Source: Halorientalis marina
GTDB lineage: Archaea; Halobacteriota; Halobacteria; Halobacteriales; Haloarculaceae
DNA length: 64,000 bases
NCBI RefSeq assembly: GCF_023028345.1
Contig: NZ_CP095487.1
Span: forward strand, 1,426,001-1,490,000
Direction: 5' to 3'
Positions 1 to 10,546 of this stretch are shown piece by piece. Below the pieces are notes generated by a model. It searched no databases and was not told the origin of the DNA. It was given only the letters and a program-made list of their open reading frames with translations. Each line of letters begins with the position of its first letter. Positions within the stretch are counted from its first letter, which is position 1. Position numbers and translations under genes: made by a program.

Positions 1-882
1 ACACCCGGTATCGAACCCCAGGCGACGTGGTGCCCCGGCTGTGGCGACTTCGGCGTCCTCAAGGCCCTGAAACAGGCCATGCCCGAGGTCGGCCGGACGC
101 CCGACGAGACGCTGCTGGTCACCGGGATCGGCTGTTCCGGCAAGCTCTCCTCCTATTTCGAGAGCTACGGCTTCCACACCATCCACGGGCGGGCACTGCC
201 CGTCGCGCGGGCCGCCAAACTCGCCAACCCCGGCGTGGAGGTCATCGCCGCCGGCGGCGACGGCGACGGCTACGGCATCGGCGGCAACCACTTCATCCAC
301 ACGGCCCGGGAGAACCACGACATGACCTACATCGTGTTCAACAACGAGATCTTCGGGTTGACGAAGGGGCAGACCTCCCCGACCAGCCCGAAGGGCCACA
401 AGTCAAAGACCCAGCCACACGGCTCGGCCAAGGACCCCATCCGGCCGCTCTCGCTGGCGCTGACCGCCGGCGCGTCCTACGTCGCCCGGACCGCCGCAGT
501 CAACCCCAACCAGGCCAAGGAAATCCTGACGGAGGCCATCCAGCACGACGGGTTCGCCCACGTCGACTTCCTCACGCAGTGTCCCACCTGGAACAAGGAC
601 GCGAAACAGTACGTCCCCTACATCGACGTGCAGGACTCCGACGACTACGAGTTCGACCACACCGACCGCGCGGAGGCCGGGAAGATGATGTACGAGGTCG
701 AGTCGAAGCTCTACGAGGGTGAAGTGCTGACCGGCCGGTTCTACGTCGACGAGGAGCGACTCTCGTACGGCGACGAGAAACACGCCGTCGGTGAGATGCC
801 CGACGAGCCGCTCGCCGAACGGTACTTCGAGGAGGACGCCGAGTGGGAGCGGTCCTACGATCTGATGGAGTACCACCGCTAA
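1..882 (+). CDS. porB: 2-oxoacid:ferredoxin oxidoreductase, beta subunit (5'-truncated; probably PorB)
   Basis: Thiamine-diphosphate-binding beta subunit of a two-subunit archaeal 2-oxoacid:ferredoxin oxidoreductase, which decarboxylates pyruvate (or 2-oxoglutarate) to the acyl-CoA and reduces ferredoxin in the cytoplasm. The frame is open from base 1 and the first visible residues include WCPGCGDFG, whose cysteines bind the Fe-S cluster; GIGCSGK and the TPP motif GGDGDGYGIGGNHFIH follow. The true start and the alpha subunit should lie just upstream of the window. PorB is preferred over KorB because an LrpA1-type regulator follows directly, an arrangement I recall for porAB in Halobacterium. 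The family call is secure; the substrate is inferred. Confidence 0.82.
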   Translation, partial: TPGIEPQATWCPGCGDFGVLKALKQAMPEVGRTPDETLLVTGIGCSGKLSSYFESYGFHTIHGRALPVARAAKLANPGVEVIAAGGDGDGYGIGGNHFIHTARENHDMTYIVFNNEIFGLTKGQTSPTSPKGHKSKTQPHGSAKDPIRPLSLALTAGASYVARTAAVNPNQAKEILTEAIQHDGFAHVDFLTQCPTWNKDAKQYVPYIDVQDSDDYEFDHTDRAEAGKMMYEVESKLYEGEVLTGRFYVDEERLSYGDEKHAVGEMPDEPLAERYFEEDAEWERSYDLMEYHR

Positions 883-927
883 CGCGGCCGGTCAGCGATC
901 TATCCCGACTGTTTTCGGGTTCGGAAG

Positions 928-935
928 ATATTTTT
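928..935 (+). promoter_or_regulatory. TATA box of the Lrp-type regulator gene
   Basis: An AT-only stretch (atattttt) lies in GC-rich DNA, 24 to 31 bases before the ATG at 959. This fits an archaeal TATA box driving a leaderless transcript that begins at or near the start codon. Confidence 0.55.
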
Positions 936-958
936 TCACGGATGCAAAACATACCAGT

Positions 959-1387
959 ATGGCCGCTGAATCGACGGAGGATCGCATTCTCTCGGTGCTG
1001 GAGGAGGATGCGAAAGCCTCGTACGCAGAGATCGCGGAGCGGGCCGACGTATCGAAGCCCACGGTGCGGAAGTACATCCAGAAACTGGAGGACGAGGGCG
1101 TCATCGTCGGCTACTCCGCCGACGTCGATCCCAAAAAGCTCGCCTCGAAGTCCATCGCCATGGTCGGGCTGGACGTCGAGAGCGAGAAGTACGTCGAGGT
1201 GACGAACCAGCTCAAGGACATCGACGAGGTCGAGGCGCTGTACACCTCCAGCGGCGACCACATGCTCATGGCCGAGGTCCACGCCAGCGACGGCGACGAA
1301 CTCGGCGCCGTCATCAACGACAGAATCCTCTCTATCGACGGTATCCCGGCCGCACACCCCTCGTTTCTCCAGGAGCGGCTCAAGTAA
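959..1387 (+). CDS. lrpA1: Lrp/AsnC family transcriptional regulator (LrpA1-like)
   Basis: 142-residue feast/famine regulator. Residues 8-60 form a winged-helix DNA-binding domain (helix-turn-helix around ASYAEIAERADVSKPTVRKY) and residues 65-140 form the RAM/Lrp ligand-binding domain that mediates oligomerisation (VEALYTSSGDHMLMAEVHA). Such proteins sense amino acids or related metabolites and control nitrogen and central carbon genes. The start is supported by a TATA box about 25 bases upstream. It follows the oxidoreductase gene by 76 bases on the same strand but has its own promoter, so it may be transcribed separately. The family call is firm; the specific targets are not visible here. 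Confidence 0.88.
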   Translation: MAAESTEDRILSVLEEDAKASYAEIAERADVSKPTVRKYIQKLEDEGVIVGYSADVDPKKLASKSIAMVGLDVESEKYVEVTNQLKDIDEVEALYTSSGDHMLMAEVHASDGDELGAVINDRILSIDGIPAAHPSFLQERLK

Positions 1388-1528
1388 CAGGCTGTAGTCC
1401 TCCGTCGGCCCCGTCGCGGCACCTCCGCTGCTGCCGAGCGCGCGCACGCTCGCCGGCCCCTTTCGTTCTGCATCAGCGACACTTTGATGCTTGACAAGGA
1501 GAGTATTACGAATAGCAAGGTAAAGAAT

Positions 1529-1903
1529 ATGGATCGATCGACAGTCTCGGCCCGCTGGAACGCGGTCTTCAGGGGTCTCGCGGCCGAACCACGCCGCGAG
1601 ATCGTCCTGGCGCTGTCGAACGCTGGGTGCGACCAGGCAGTGCAACTGCCGGCGGCGGCGATCCCGCCCGATGGGGTGATTGACCGCGAACAGCTCCGTA
1701 TCAGTCTCCACCACACGCACCTCCCGATGCTTTCGGACAACGGCTACGTCGAGTGGTCGACCGAGCCGTTCGTCGCGGAGCGTGGCCCGGCGTTCCCGGA
1801 GGTCCAGTCGGTACTGGAGGCAGTCATCGCAGACGCCGGCCGGCTCCCGGACGCGCTGGTCGAGGGCGACGGACGACTGGAGAGGTCGGTCGAGAGCGGG
1901 TAG
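1529..1903 (+). CDS. HTH protein of the DUF7344 type, function unknown
   Basis: 124-residue acidic protein resembling the small haloarchaeal winged-helix proteins grouped as DUF7344. The core is residues 6-70, from RWNAVFRGLAAEPRREIVLAL to LHHTHLPMLSDNGYVEW, a pattern typical of ArsR-like wHTH domains (helix, recognition helix, wing ending in a 'Y-V-W' strand). An upstream in-frame ATG at 1484 exists, but a TATA-like gtattacg at 1502-1509 sits 20 to 27 bases before the chosen ATG, favouring a leaderless start at 1529. No ligand-binding domain is present. It is probably a DNA-binding regulator, but no target can be inferred. Confidence 0.6.
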   Translation: MDRSTVSARWNAVFRGLAAEPRREIVLALSNAGCDQAVQLPAAAIPPDGVIDREQLRISLHHTHLPMLSDNGYVEWSTEPFVAERGPAFPEVQSVLEAVIADAGRLPDALVEGDGRLERSVESG

Positions 1904-1991
1904 CCCTCGCGGGAACGTCGAACCCGTCCGAGCGCGGGCGTGTCACGACCGGTCAGTGGGGCTTATGAGGCTCGGCCCGGGAAGGAACGGT

Positions 1992-3584
1992 ATGCACTCC
2001 CGGCTGGTCGTCGGCTGTGGGTCGGTCGGGCACACGCTGGTCGACCGGCTCGGGGAGCGGCCAGGTGACCTCCTCGTTCTCGAACGCGACAGGCGTCGTG
2101 TCGAACGGTTCCGCGAGGAAGGGGTCGACGCCAAGCACGTCTCGACCGTCGACGTGGGAACTGTCGGGAGCCACGCGACGGCCGTCGACACGGCGGTCGC
2201 GGCGGCCGACGACCCCGCGGCGAATCTCGACGCGGCCCGGGCGCTCCGGGAGGCGTTCCCGGACGCGATGTTGCTGGTGTACGCGGGGTTCGACGCCGAC
2301 GCCGCGACCGTCGCGGAACTCGACCAGCTGGCGGACAGGCTCGTCGACCCGGAGGCGACGACGGCCGAGCGCCTGCTCGACCGGATCGGGAGCGGCGGGA
2401 CGGGCCTCAGACAACTGCGCCGCATCCTCCGGGCGGTCGAGGAACCACTCGCTATCGTCGCCCACGACAACCCAGACCCGGACGCCATCGCGAGCGCGGT
2501 CGCGCTCCGCCAGCTCGCGGACGCCTTCGGCATCGCCAGCGAGGTCTGCTACTACGGGCGGATCACCCATCAGGAAAACCGCGCGTTCGTCAATCTACTG
2601 GGATTCGACCTGACGCGGTTCGACGACGACGCGGACCTGGGCGACTACGGCGCGTTCGCCCTGGTCGACCACTCACAGCCCGGCGTCAACAACCAACTGC
2701 CGGTCGACACCACCGTCGACATCGTCGTCGACCACCACCCGCCGCGTGCGCCCATCGACGCCCGGTTCGTCGACCTGCGCAGCGACGTCGGCGCGACGAG
2801 TACGCTCATGGCGGAGTACCTCCGGAAGTTCGACATCACGCCCACGGAAGCGGTCGCGACCGGCCTGCTTTTCGGCATCCGCGTGGACACCAACGACTTC
2901 ACCCGGGAGACGTCGGTCGAGGACCTGGAGGCGGCGGCGTACCTGCTCCAGTGGGCCGACGTGAACGCGCTGGAACGGATCGAGTCACCGTCGATCAGCG
3001 GCGAGACGTTCGAAGTGATCGCGGCGGCGATCCGCAACCGCGAACAGCGCGGGTCGGTCGTGACGACCTACGTCGGCGAGGTGACCGACCGGGACGCACT
3101 CGCGCAGGCCGCCGATCGCCTGCTGGCGATGGAGGGGGTGTCGACGACGGTGGTCTACGGTGTGATGGAGGGGACCATCTACGTCTCCGGGCGCGCCAGA
3201 GGCACCGACCTCGACCTCGGCGAGACGCTCCGGGACGCCTTCGACCAGATCGGGAGCGCCGGCGGCCACGCCGACATGGCCGGCGCACAGATACAGATGG
3301 CGGACACGACGCTCGACCCCGAGGCGGCACGGGGCGCGACGACGGCCGAGGACGAGGCGAGCGACGCCGCGGATATCGAGACGCCGGTCGACGACCCGGA
3401 GGCGGACGGCGACTTACCGGTCGAGGGGGACGCATCGGGTGGCGTGTCCGAGGTGGACTTCGCGACCGAGATCGAGTCGTTCGTCAACGGACGGCTGTTC
3501 GAGGCGCTGGAGTCCCGCCCCCGCCGCGAGCGGGTCGGCCTGTACGCGAGCAGCGAGCCGCCGACGGACGAGACGGACTGGTAG
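1992..3584 (+). CDS. TrkA-N domain / DHH-family phosphoesterase fusion
   Basis: 530-residue protein. Residues 1-115 are a Rossmann (RCK/TrkA-N-like) domain beginning VVGCGSVGHTL, with ERDRRRVERF as the second strand-helix. Residues 155-330 are a DHH phosphoesterase domain with the signature HDNPDPDAIASA, the DHS motif (LVDHSQPG) and VVDHHPP. A DHHA1-like C-terminal part ends in the substrate-binding GGHADMAGAQ. The family hydrolyses nanoRNA, pAp or cyclic dinucleotides. The last 110 residues are a low-complexity acidic tail. A longer frame opens upstream, but a TATA-like cttatgag at 1964-1971 is about 25 bases before ATG 1992. Substrate unknown. Confidence 0.78.
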   Translation: MHSRLVVGCGSVGHTLVDRLGERPGDLLVLERDRRRVERFREEGVDAKHVSTVDVGTVGSHATAVDTAVAAADDPAANLDAARALREAFPDAMLLVYAGFDADAATVAELDQLADRLVDPEATTAERLLDRIGSGGTGLRQLRRILRAVEEPLAIVAHDNPDPDAIASAVALRQLADAFGIASEVCYYGRITHQENRAFVNLLGFDLTRFDDDADLGDYGAFALVDHSQPGVNNQLPVDTTVDIVVDHHPPRAPIDARFVDLRSDVGATSTLMAEYLRKFDITPTEAVATGLLFGIRVDTNDFTRETSVEDLEAAAYLLQWADVNALERIESPSISGETFEVIAAAIRNREQRGSVVTTYVGEVTDRDALAQAADRLLAMEGVSTTVVYGVMEGTIYVSGRARGTDLDLGETLRDAFDQIGSAGGHADMAGAQIQMADTTLDPEAARGATTAEDEASDAADIETPVDDPEADGDLPVEGDASGGVSEVDFATEIESFVNGRLFEALESRPRRERVGLYASSEPPTDETDW

Positions 3585-3674
3585 CCGGTAGGGACGCGGC
3601 GGCCGAGCCCACGGACGGCGGGAGACGGCGGAACAGCGGGGGGTTTTTGGGCTCGGCAGTGCTCGTTTCGAACG

Positions 3675-4472
3675 ATGGACGAGCAGGCGGACAAGCCGAC
3701 CGTCAGGGACTACATGACTCGTGAGGTGGAGACGGTCTCCCCCGACGACACCGTCGGGGAGGTCGCACTCCGCATCGCCGAGAGCGACTCTCACAGCGGC
3801 TATCCGGTCACCGACGGCCGCCACGTCGAGGGGTTCGTCAGCGCTCGGGACCTCCTGCTCGCCGAGGACCACGACCTCATCTTCAAGGTGATGACGACGG
3901 ACCTGCTGGTGGCCCATCCGGACATGAAACTGACCGACGTCGCGCGGGTCATCCTCCGGTCGGGCATCCAGCGGCTCCCGGTCGTCGACGACGCCGGCAA
4001 CCTCGTCGGCATCATCTCCAACGCCGATGTGGTTCGGAGCCAGATCGAGCGCGCCACGCCCGGGAAGGTGGACAAACTGATCCGGACCCTCGAGAACATC
4101 CACGGGATCGAGGCCAGTGAGGACCGACGGGAGATCCCACTGGAAACACTCACTCCGACACAGAGTCGGGTCTACGCCGACGAACTCGAAGGGCGGACCT
4201 ACGAACTGGAGCGTGGCCTCGCCGAACCGCTCGTGGTCATCGACAACGACGGCCAGTTCCTGCTGGCCGACGGCCACCACCGTGTCAAGGCTGCAGACGA
4301 ACTCGGCATCCCGGAGATGGACGCCTACGTCATCGTCATCGACGAGCGCGTCGACCTCGGGATGGCGAAGACCGCCAAGAAGGAGGACCTCGATTCCATC
4401 GACGATATCGAGGTCGTCGACTACGCCCACCACCCGCTCGTCCAGACGACACAGCGACTCCAGGACGAGTGA
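3675..4472 (+). CDS. CBS-pair / ParB-like (SerK-type) protein
   Basis: 265-residue cytoplasmic protein. Residues 8-125 hold two CBS motifs (YMTREVETVSPDDTVGE and VMTTDLLVAHPDMKLTDVAR), which usually bind adenine nucleotides as regulatory modules. Residues 150-250 form a ParB/sulfiredoxin-like domain with LLADGHHRVKAADELG at about 197-212. The DGHHR motif is shared with the archaeal ADP-dependent free serine kinase SerK, so this may be a nucleotide-regulated small-molecule kinase rather than a DNA partition protein. A T-rich box at 3642-3648 lies about 28 bases upstream of the ATG. Its exact substrate is inferred, not shown. Confidence 0.7.
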   Translation: MDEQADKPTVRDYMTREVETVSPDDTVGEVALRIAESDSHSGYPVTDGRHVEGFVSARDLLLAEDHDLIFKVMTTDLLVAHPDMKLTDVARVILRSGIQRLPVVDDAGNLVGIISNADVVRSQIERATPGKVDKLIRTLENIHGIEASEDRREIPLETLTPTQSRVYADELEGRTYELERGLAEPLVVIDNDGQFLLADGHHRVKAADELGIPEMDAYVIVIDERVDLGMAKTAKKEDLDSIDDIEVVDYAHHPLVQTTQRLQDE

Positions 4473-4509
4473 GGCGTAGTTTTTTGCGCTCACGCGCCGC
4501 CCGTCCGTC

Positions 4510-4953
4510 GTGGGACACACTACCGACATCCACGTCGACTGGGGCGACACCGACGCCGGCGGGCTCATCTACTTCCCGCGTTTCTTCCACTTCGCCGTCG
4601 TCGGCCTGAACGACTACTTCGCGCCCGCGATGGACGGGCACCTCATGGAGTCGCTGCGCCGGGACGGCTTCGTCCTCCCCGCCGTCGACGCCAGCGGCTC
4701 CTTCGAGTCGCCCCTCCGTGCGGGCGAGCGGGCGGTCGTCGAAACCGAAGTGACCGACCTCGGCGAGGCGTCGCTCACCGTTACCTTCGAGGTGTTCCGA
4801 ACCGGCAGCGATGGCTCCACCGACGAGCGGGCGGCGACGCTGTCGGTGACGTTCGTCCTCGTCGACGGGGACTTCGAGGCGACGCCGCTCCCCGAGTCGG
4901 TCCGCGAGTGCGTCGTGGAGCGCGGCGACGGTGCGGCCGCTGGCGGGGCGTGA
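4510..4953 (+). CDS. 4-hydroxybenzoyl-CoA thioesterase-type hotdog thioesterase
   Basis: 147-residue hotdog-fold acyl-CoA thioesterase. The N-terminal WGDTDAGGLIYFPRFFHF is the diagnostic 4HBT motif with the catalytic aspartate (D-A-G-G) and is followed by the long central helix. It would hydrolyse an acyl-CoA to the free acid and CoA, fitting the acyl-CoA ligase encoded convergently next door. It starts with GTG; a T-rich TATA-like gttttttg at 4479-4486 lies about 27 bases upstream, consistent with a leaderless mRNA. The chain ends in a short Ala/Gly tail. The family is clear; the natural substrate is unknown. Confidence 0.78.
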   Translation: MGHTTDIHVDWGDTDAGGLIYFPRFFHFAVVGLNDYFAPAMDGHLMESLRRDGFVLPAVDASGSFESPLRAGERAVVETEVTDLGEASLTVTFEVFRTGSDGSTDERAATLSVTFVLVDGDFEATPLPESVRECVVERGDGAAAGGA

Positions 4954-4985
4954 GTACGCAAAAACGCGGTGTGGTGACGTCCTGC

Positions 4986-6596
4986 CTACCCCTGACCGAC
5001 CATCCGGTCTTCGTCTTCCCAGTACTGCTCGCGGAGCTCGTACTTCTGGACCTTGCCGGTGGCCGTCTCCGGGAGGTCCTCGTGGAACTCGACGCTGGTC
5101 GGGGCTTTGTAGCTCGCGAGTCGCTCTTTCACGAACTCGATGATCTCCTCCTCCGAGGTGCCGGGGCTGTCGGGGTCGCCGTTCCGCGGGACGACGACGG
5201 CCTTGGGCGTCTCGCCCCATTCGTCGCTGGGGACGGGGATGACGGCGGCTTTCAGCACCTCGTCGTGGTCGTAGAGCACGTCCTCGACCTCGATTGAGGA
5301 GATGTTCTCCCCGCCGGAGATGATGATGTCCTTCTTGCGGTCCTGGATCGAGATCATCCCGTGCTCGTCGATGGTCGCGAGGTCGCCGGTGTGGAAGTAG
5401 CCCTCGATCTTCTCGTTGAACGCCTCGTGGGTGATGTCGGGCTTGTTGAGGTAGCGGTCCATCACCTGGTTGCCCTGGACGACGATCTCGCCGATCGTGG
5501 CCCCGTCGCGCTCGACCGGGTTGCCGTCCTCGTCGACGACCTTCACGTCGGTACACAGCGTCTCCGAGCCCTGATTGACCTTGATCTCCCGGCCCTCGGT
5601 GGCGAGACGGCGCGGGGAGTTGGAGGTGGTGATGATCGGCGCGGTCTCGGTGAGGCCGTAGATGTGGATGATGCGCCACCCGAACTCGTCCTCGACGGTC
5701 TCGATGGTGGCCGTCGCGGGGGCGGAGCCGGCGGTCGCGATGCGCACGTCGCGGTCGCCCGTGGTCTCGATGTTGTCGTGGCGTTCCTCGTACTCGATGA
5801 GGCGGTTGAGGACCGTCGGCGCGCCACACATGAAGGTCACGTCGTGGTCGCGGACCCGCTCCAGCGTGCCTTCGGGCTCGAAGGTGCGCTGGCAGATGTG
5901 GGTGCCGCCGGTACCCGTGATGGCGTAGGTGTGGCCCCAGCCGTTGCAGTGGAACATCGGCAGGGTCCAGAGGTACGTGTCGTCGTCCCGGATCTCCATG
6001 TGCTGGTTGAGCACCAGCGCGTGCCAGTGTTCGGTCCGGTGGGTACGGACGACGCCCTTCGGGTCGCCCGTGGTCCCGGAGGTGTAGTTGATGGAAGCGT
6101 CGTCGCCCTCGGAGATGTCGGGGATTTCGGGTGGCTCGGTGGGCTGTCCCTCCAGTATGCCGGCGTAGTCCTCCCAGTCACCGCTGATCTCGGCTGCCTT
6201 GTAGCCGATGTAGTGCTCGGCCGGCACCTCGTCGCGGACGGCCTCGACCTTGTGGGCGTAGTCGTAGTCTGCGATCAGCGTGTTCGCGTCGCAGTCGTTG
6301 AGGATGTACTCGTACTCGTCGGGGACCAGCCGGTAGTTCAGCGGCACGAACACGGCACCGAGCTTGTTCGTCGCGTACAGCGTCTCGATGAAGTAGTGGG
6401 TGTTCGGCGAGAGGAGGGCGACCTTGTCTCCCTGTCCGACACCGCGTTCGGCCAGCGCGTGAGCGAGCTGGTTGACGCGCTCTTCGACCTCCGCGTACGT
6501 GTACTCGGTGCCGTCGTGTGCGACGACGCCGGTCACGTCGTCGTAGAGGTCTACGGCTCTGTCGAGGAAATCCAGTGTTAGCATCTCACGCTTCAT
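4986..6596 (-). CDS. AMP-forming acyl-CoA synthetase (AlkK-like, medium-chain)
   Basis: 536-residue member of the ANL superfamily, activating a carboxylic acid with ATP to the acyl-adenylate and then the CoA thioester. Visible motifs are the P-loop-like YTSGTTGDPKGV (about 171-182), the aromatic substrate motif YGLTETAP (about 320), the GYFHTGDLA core and the A10 lysine motif PETATGKVQKYELR near the C terminus. The opening MLTLDFLDRAVDLY is typical of AlkK-like medium-chain ligases. It could also start at the second Met, four codons later. It is convergent with the thioesterase gene and divides the fatty-acid genes of 4.5-9.3 kb. Chain-length preference is inferred. Confidence 0.85.
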   Translation of the reverse strand: MKREMLTLDFLDRAVDLYDDVTGVVAHDGTEYTYAEVEERVNQLAHALAERGVGQGDKVALLSPNTHYFIETLYATNKLGAVFVPLNYRLVPDEYEYILNDCDANTLIADYDYAHKVEAVRDEVPAEHYIGYKAAEISGDWEDYAGILEGQPTEPPEIPDISEGDDASINYTSGTTGDPKGVVRTHRTEHWHALVLNQHMEIRDDDTYLWTLPMFHCNGWGHTYAITGTGGTHICQRTFEPEGTLERVRDHDVTFMCGAPTVLNRLIEYEERHDNIETTGDRDVRIATAGSAPATATIETVEDEFGWRIIHIYGLTETAPIITTSNSPRRLATEGREIKVNQGSETLCTDVKVVDEDGNPVERDGATIGEIVVQGNQVMDRYLNKPDITHEAFNEKIEGYFHTGDLATIDEHGMISIQDRKKDIIISGGENISSIEVEDVLYDHDEVLKAAVIPVPSDEWGETPKAVVVPRNGDPDSPGTSEEEIIEFVKERLASYKAPTSVEFHEDLPETATGKVQKYELREQYWEDEDRMVGQG

Positions 6597-6691
6597 ACGG
6601 GATCACAGTCGAAGTGATATTGCGCCACATGGCTTATTCGTTACCACTAGATATTGCAAACGCTCGCGTCTGACCGCCCGTGGGTCGGCGC

Positions 6692-7510
6692 TCACTCCCC
6701 GGGCCACTCCTCTGCCGCCAGCGGGTCGCCGTCGAGGAACGCCGCGATACCTTCGTTGGCGTCGGCGGTGGTACAGAGGCCGGCGAACGCCTCGTTCGAG
6801 TGGGCGAGCGCGTCGGGGTACTCCATCTCGACCATCTCGTAGAAGGCTTCCTTCCCGCGCTGGACGGCGACGGGACTCTTCTCCGCGATGGTCTCGGCCA
6901 GCTCCATCGCCGCCGCGACGTGGTCGCCCTCGTCGGCGACGCGGTTGAGCAGCCCCCACTCGTGGGCCGTCTCGGCGTCGATCAGCGAGCCCGTCAACAG
7001 CAGTTCGAGGACGCGCTTGCGAGTCATCGTCCCCATCAGCGGGACTGCCGGCCCCATGCAGAACAGGCCGACCTTCGGCGCAGTCGCGCCGAGTTGTGTT
7101 CCCTCGGCGGCCACCGCGAGGTCACAGGCGGCGACGAGTCCGATCCCGTTCGCGGCCGCGTGGCCGTGTGCAGCGGCGATCACGGGTGTCGACATCTCGG
7201 CGAGCGTCAGGAACGGCTCCTCCATGCGCGCGACCCACTCCTCGTACTCGTCCTCGGATTCGGCGCTGGCGTGTTCCGAGAGGTCGATACCGGCCGAGAA
7301 GGCGTCGCCAGCGCCGTCGACGACGATAGCGCGCACCGCGTCGTCGCCGTCGAAGGCACGGAGGGCGGCGTCGAGGTCGGTCGCCAGTCCCGTACTGAAC
7401 GTGTTCATCGCTGCCGGCCGGTCGAGCGTGATCCGACCGATGTGTCCGTCGCGGCTCGTTTTCACGGCGTCGTACGTCTCGGTGTCCGTGCTGTCGACGT
7501 TCGAGGTCAT
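6692..7510 (-). CDS. Enoyl-CoA hydratase/isomerase (crotonase) family protein
   Basis: 272-residue crotonase-fold protein, expected to hydrate 2-enoyl-CoA in beta-oxidation. The first strand (GRITLDRPAAMNTFSTGL), oxyanion-hole segment FSAGIDLSEHA, glycine-rich AAAHGHAAANGIGLVAACD and the FCMGPAVPLMGTMTRKR region are all present. The start at 7510 is chosen over the longer frame because a clear TATA box (gtttttatac on this strand) lies 23-32 bases upstream. Divergent from the methylmalonyl-CoA mutase gene, with which it shares a 97-base promoter region. One of the two usual catalytic glutamates is hard to place, so hydratase versus isomerase is open. Confidence 0.8.
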   Translation of the reverse strand: MTSNVDSTDTETYDAVKTSRDGHIGRITLDRPAAMNTFSTGLATDLDAALRAFDGDDAVRAIVVDGAGDAFSAGIDLSEHASAESEDEYEEWVARMEEPFLTLAEMSTPVIAAAHGHAAANGIGLVAACDLAVAAEGTQLGATAPKVGLFCMGPAVPLMGTMTRKRVLELLLTGSLIDAETAHEWGLLNRVADEGDHVAAAMELAETIAEKSPVAVQRGKEAFYEMVEMEYPDALAHSNEAFAGLCTTADANEGIAAFLDGDPLAAEEWPGE

Positions 7511-7532
7511 ACCCTGTGCTAAGCCGTCACCC

Positions 7533-7542
7533 GTATAAAAAC
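7533..7542 (-). promoter_or_regulatory. TATA box of the crotonase gene
   Basis: The minus strand reads gtttttatac, a near-ideal haloarchaeal TATA box, 23 to 32 bases upstream of the ATG at 7510. It decides the start of that gene. Confidence 0.65.
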
Positions 7543-7607
7543 TACGGCGCGTTCGAGAGGGAACCGACCCACACAACTATTGGGACTCGCTCCGAAGGCT
7601 ACCGGGA

Positions 7608-9308
<1,701 letters not shown>

Positions 9309-9353
9309 AGCGGACTCGGTGGCGGCCCGGGCCGGCGGCCGGCCGCCACCCGG

Positions 9354-9644
9354 TCACACCGAGTCGGTGTCGTAGCGGTCGGCGACGTACCGCACGAGCA
9401 GGAGGAGCACGCCGAGCACGAACGCGATGGTGAGCACCCCGTACAGCGCCATCCCGAGGGGCGTCGGCGGGAGGTCGACGACGGCGAGGAACTTCGGGTC
9501 GAGGTTCTCGGGGCGGATGGTACCGATGACGAAGCCCATCACACCGGCGACGGCAACGATAGCCAGATAGACGACCAGTACCACCCGGTTCCCGCGCCGT
9601 GCGCGTGTGTCTGCCATCGCCGCCGATAGGTCCACGACGGGCAT
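9354..9644 (-). CDS. Small two-helix membrane protein, function unknown
   Basis: 96 residues with two hydrophobic segments, about 21-40 (VVLVVYLAIVAVAGVMGFVI) and 62-85 (LGMALYGVLTIAFVLGVLLL), linked by a short loop with LDPKFLAVVDLPPTPLG. It resembles conserved haloarchaeal DUF7520-type membrane proteins, but I cannot name a function. The start might instead be the internal Met at residue 10. It lies between the mutase and the acetyltransferase genes and is 28 bases downstream of the latter, so the two may be co-transcribed. Confidence 0.6.
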   Translation of the reverse strand: MPVVDLSAAMADTRARRGNRVVLVVYLAIVAVAGVMGFVIGTIRPENLDPKFLAVVDLPPTPLGMALYGVLTIAFVLGVLLLLVRYVADRYDTDSV

Positions 9645-9672
9645 GAGCGTTTCCGTCTCGCCCGGCGGGGGA

Positions 9673-10401
9673 TCACTCCGAGGGCTCGATTGACTCCGCG
9701 TCCGGTTTCGCCTCGACGGTCTCGGTGCCCCCCTCCGCGTCCGTCTCGGTCGCCTCGTCCGGCAGTCGCGGATAGACGGCGTCGGTCGGCTTGAACCGGT
9801 TTATCAAGTCCGCGCGCTCGCGCTTCGCGGCCTCCCAGTCGTCCTCAAGACAACCGATGATATGTCTGTCCACGTACTCCCCGTCGATGTAGTCGGCTTC
9901 CCTGAGGATCCCCTCACGCTCGAACCCCCAGGTCCCTACCAACCCGTCTGGGTCGGCGTTCTCGCCGGCGATCGACCATACCCGGTGACAGCGCATCGTC
10001 TCGAACAGCCAGTCGACGATCGGCAGCGGGATTTCCATGCCGTACTTCTGTCCCTGGTACTCGGGCATCAGGAAATTGCCGACCAGTGCACTCCCCGTTC
10101 GCTGGTCAATACGGCTCACTTCGACGACCCCGATGTACTCGTCGCCTCCCCGTTCGCGTGCCACGAACGCGTATGCGTCGTCACCCGCGAACATTTCACG
10201 AACATCAGCGCGTGTCATCGGTTCTCGTCCTTCGTCACTGTACGTATGGAAGACCCGCGGATCGTTCAGTGCGTCGGCCACGAACGCCGTCATCCCGTCG
10301 TCTTCGGGGTCCAACCCGTGCACCATCGTACGCATCGTTCGGAATCGAACACTCGACTCTTCCTTCCCCTCTCCATCTCCTTCCGTGCCATCTCTTACCA
10401 T
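9673..10401 (-). CDS. GNAT-family N-acetyltransferase (RimJ/RimL-like)
   Basis: 242-residue protein. Residues 20-200 are a GNAT fold of the RimJ/RimL group: RFRTMRTMVHGLDPEDD, a central beta-strand YIGVVEVSRID, the acetyl-CoA loop around GNFLMPEYQGQKYGMEI and the late CHRVWSIAGENADPDGLVG, followed by GFEREGILREADYIDGEYVD typical of protein N-terminal acetyltransferases. The C-terminal 40 residues are an acidic Thr/Glu tail. A strongly AT-rich box at 10421-10436 lies 20 to 35 bases before the ATG, supporting this start. Its base composition is somewhat lower in GC than the upstream genes. Substrate unknown. Confidence 0.78.
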   Translation of the reverse strand: MVRDGTEGDGEGKEESSVRFRTMRTMVHGLDPEDDGMTAFVADALNDPRVFHTYSDEGREPMTRADVREMFAGDDAYAFVARERGGDEYIGVVEVSRIDQRTGSALVGNFLMPEYQGQKYGMEIPLPIVDWLFETMRCHRVWSIAGENADPDGLVGTWGFEREGILREADYIDGEYVDRHIIGCLEDDWEAAKRERADLINRFKPTDAVYPRLPDEATETDAEGGTETVEAKPDAESIEPSE

Positions 10402-10420
10402 GAAAACGGAATCACACGTC

Positions 10421-10436
10421 TATTTTATTAATTTTA
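10421..10436 (-). promoter_or_regulatory. AT-rich promoter of the acetyltransferase gene
   Basis: A 16-base run with no G or C lies 20 to 35 bases upstream of the minus-strand ATG at 10401, consistent with a TATA box for a leaderless transcript. The rest of 10402-10546 shows no gene. Confidence 0.5.
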
Positions 10437-10546
10437 TGTGTTAACAGAAGGAGAACATCGGGATCGTACTCGCCGCTTCTCTCGGCTCGCCGACTGAATT
10501 CAGCCGTCCACGGCGTCTTTGATACCCCCCGTCCGTGACAGGGTAG

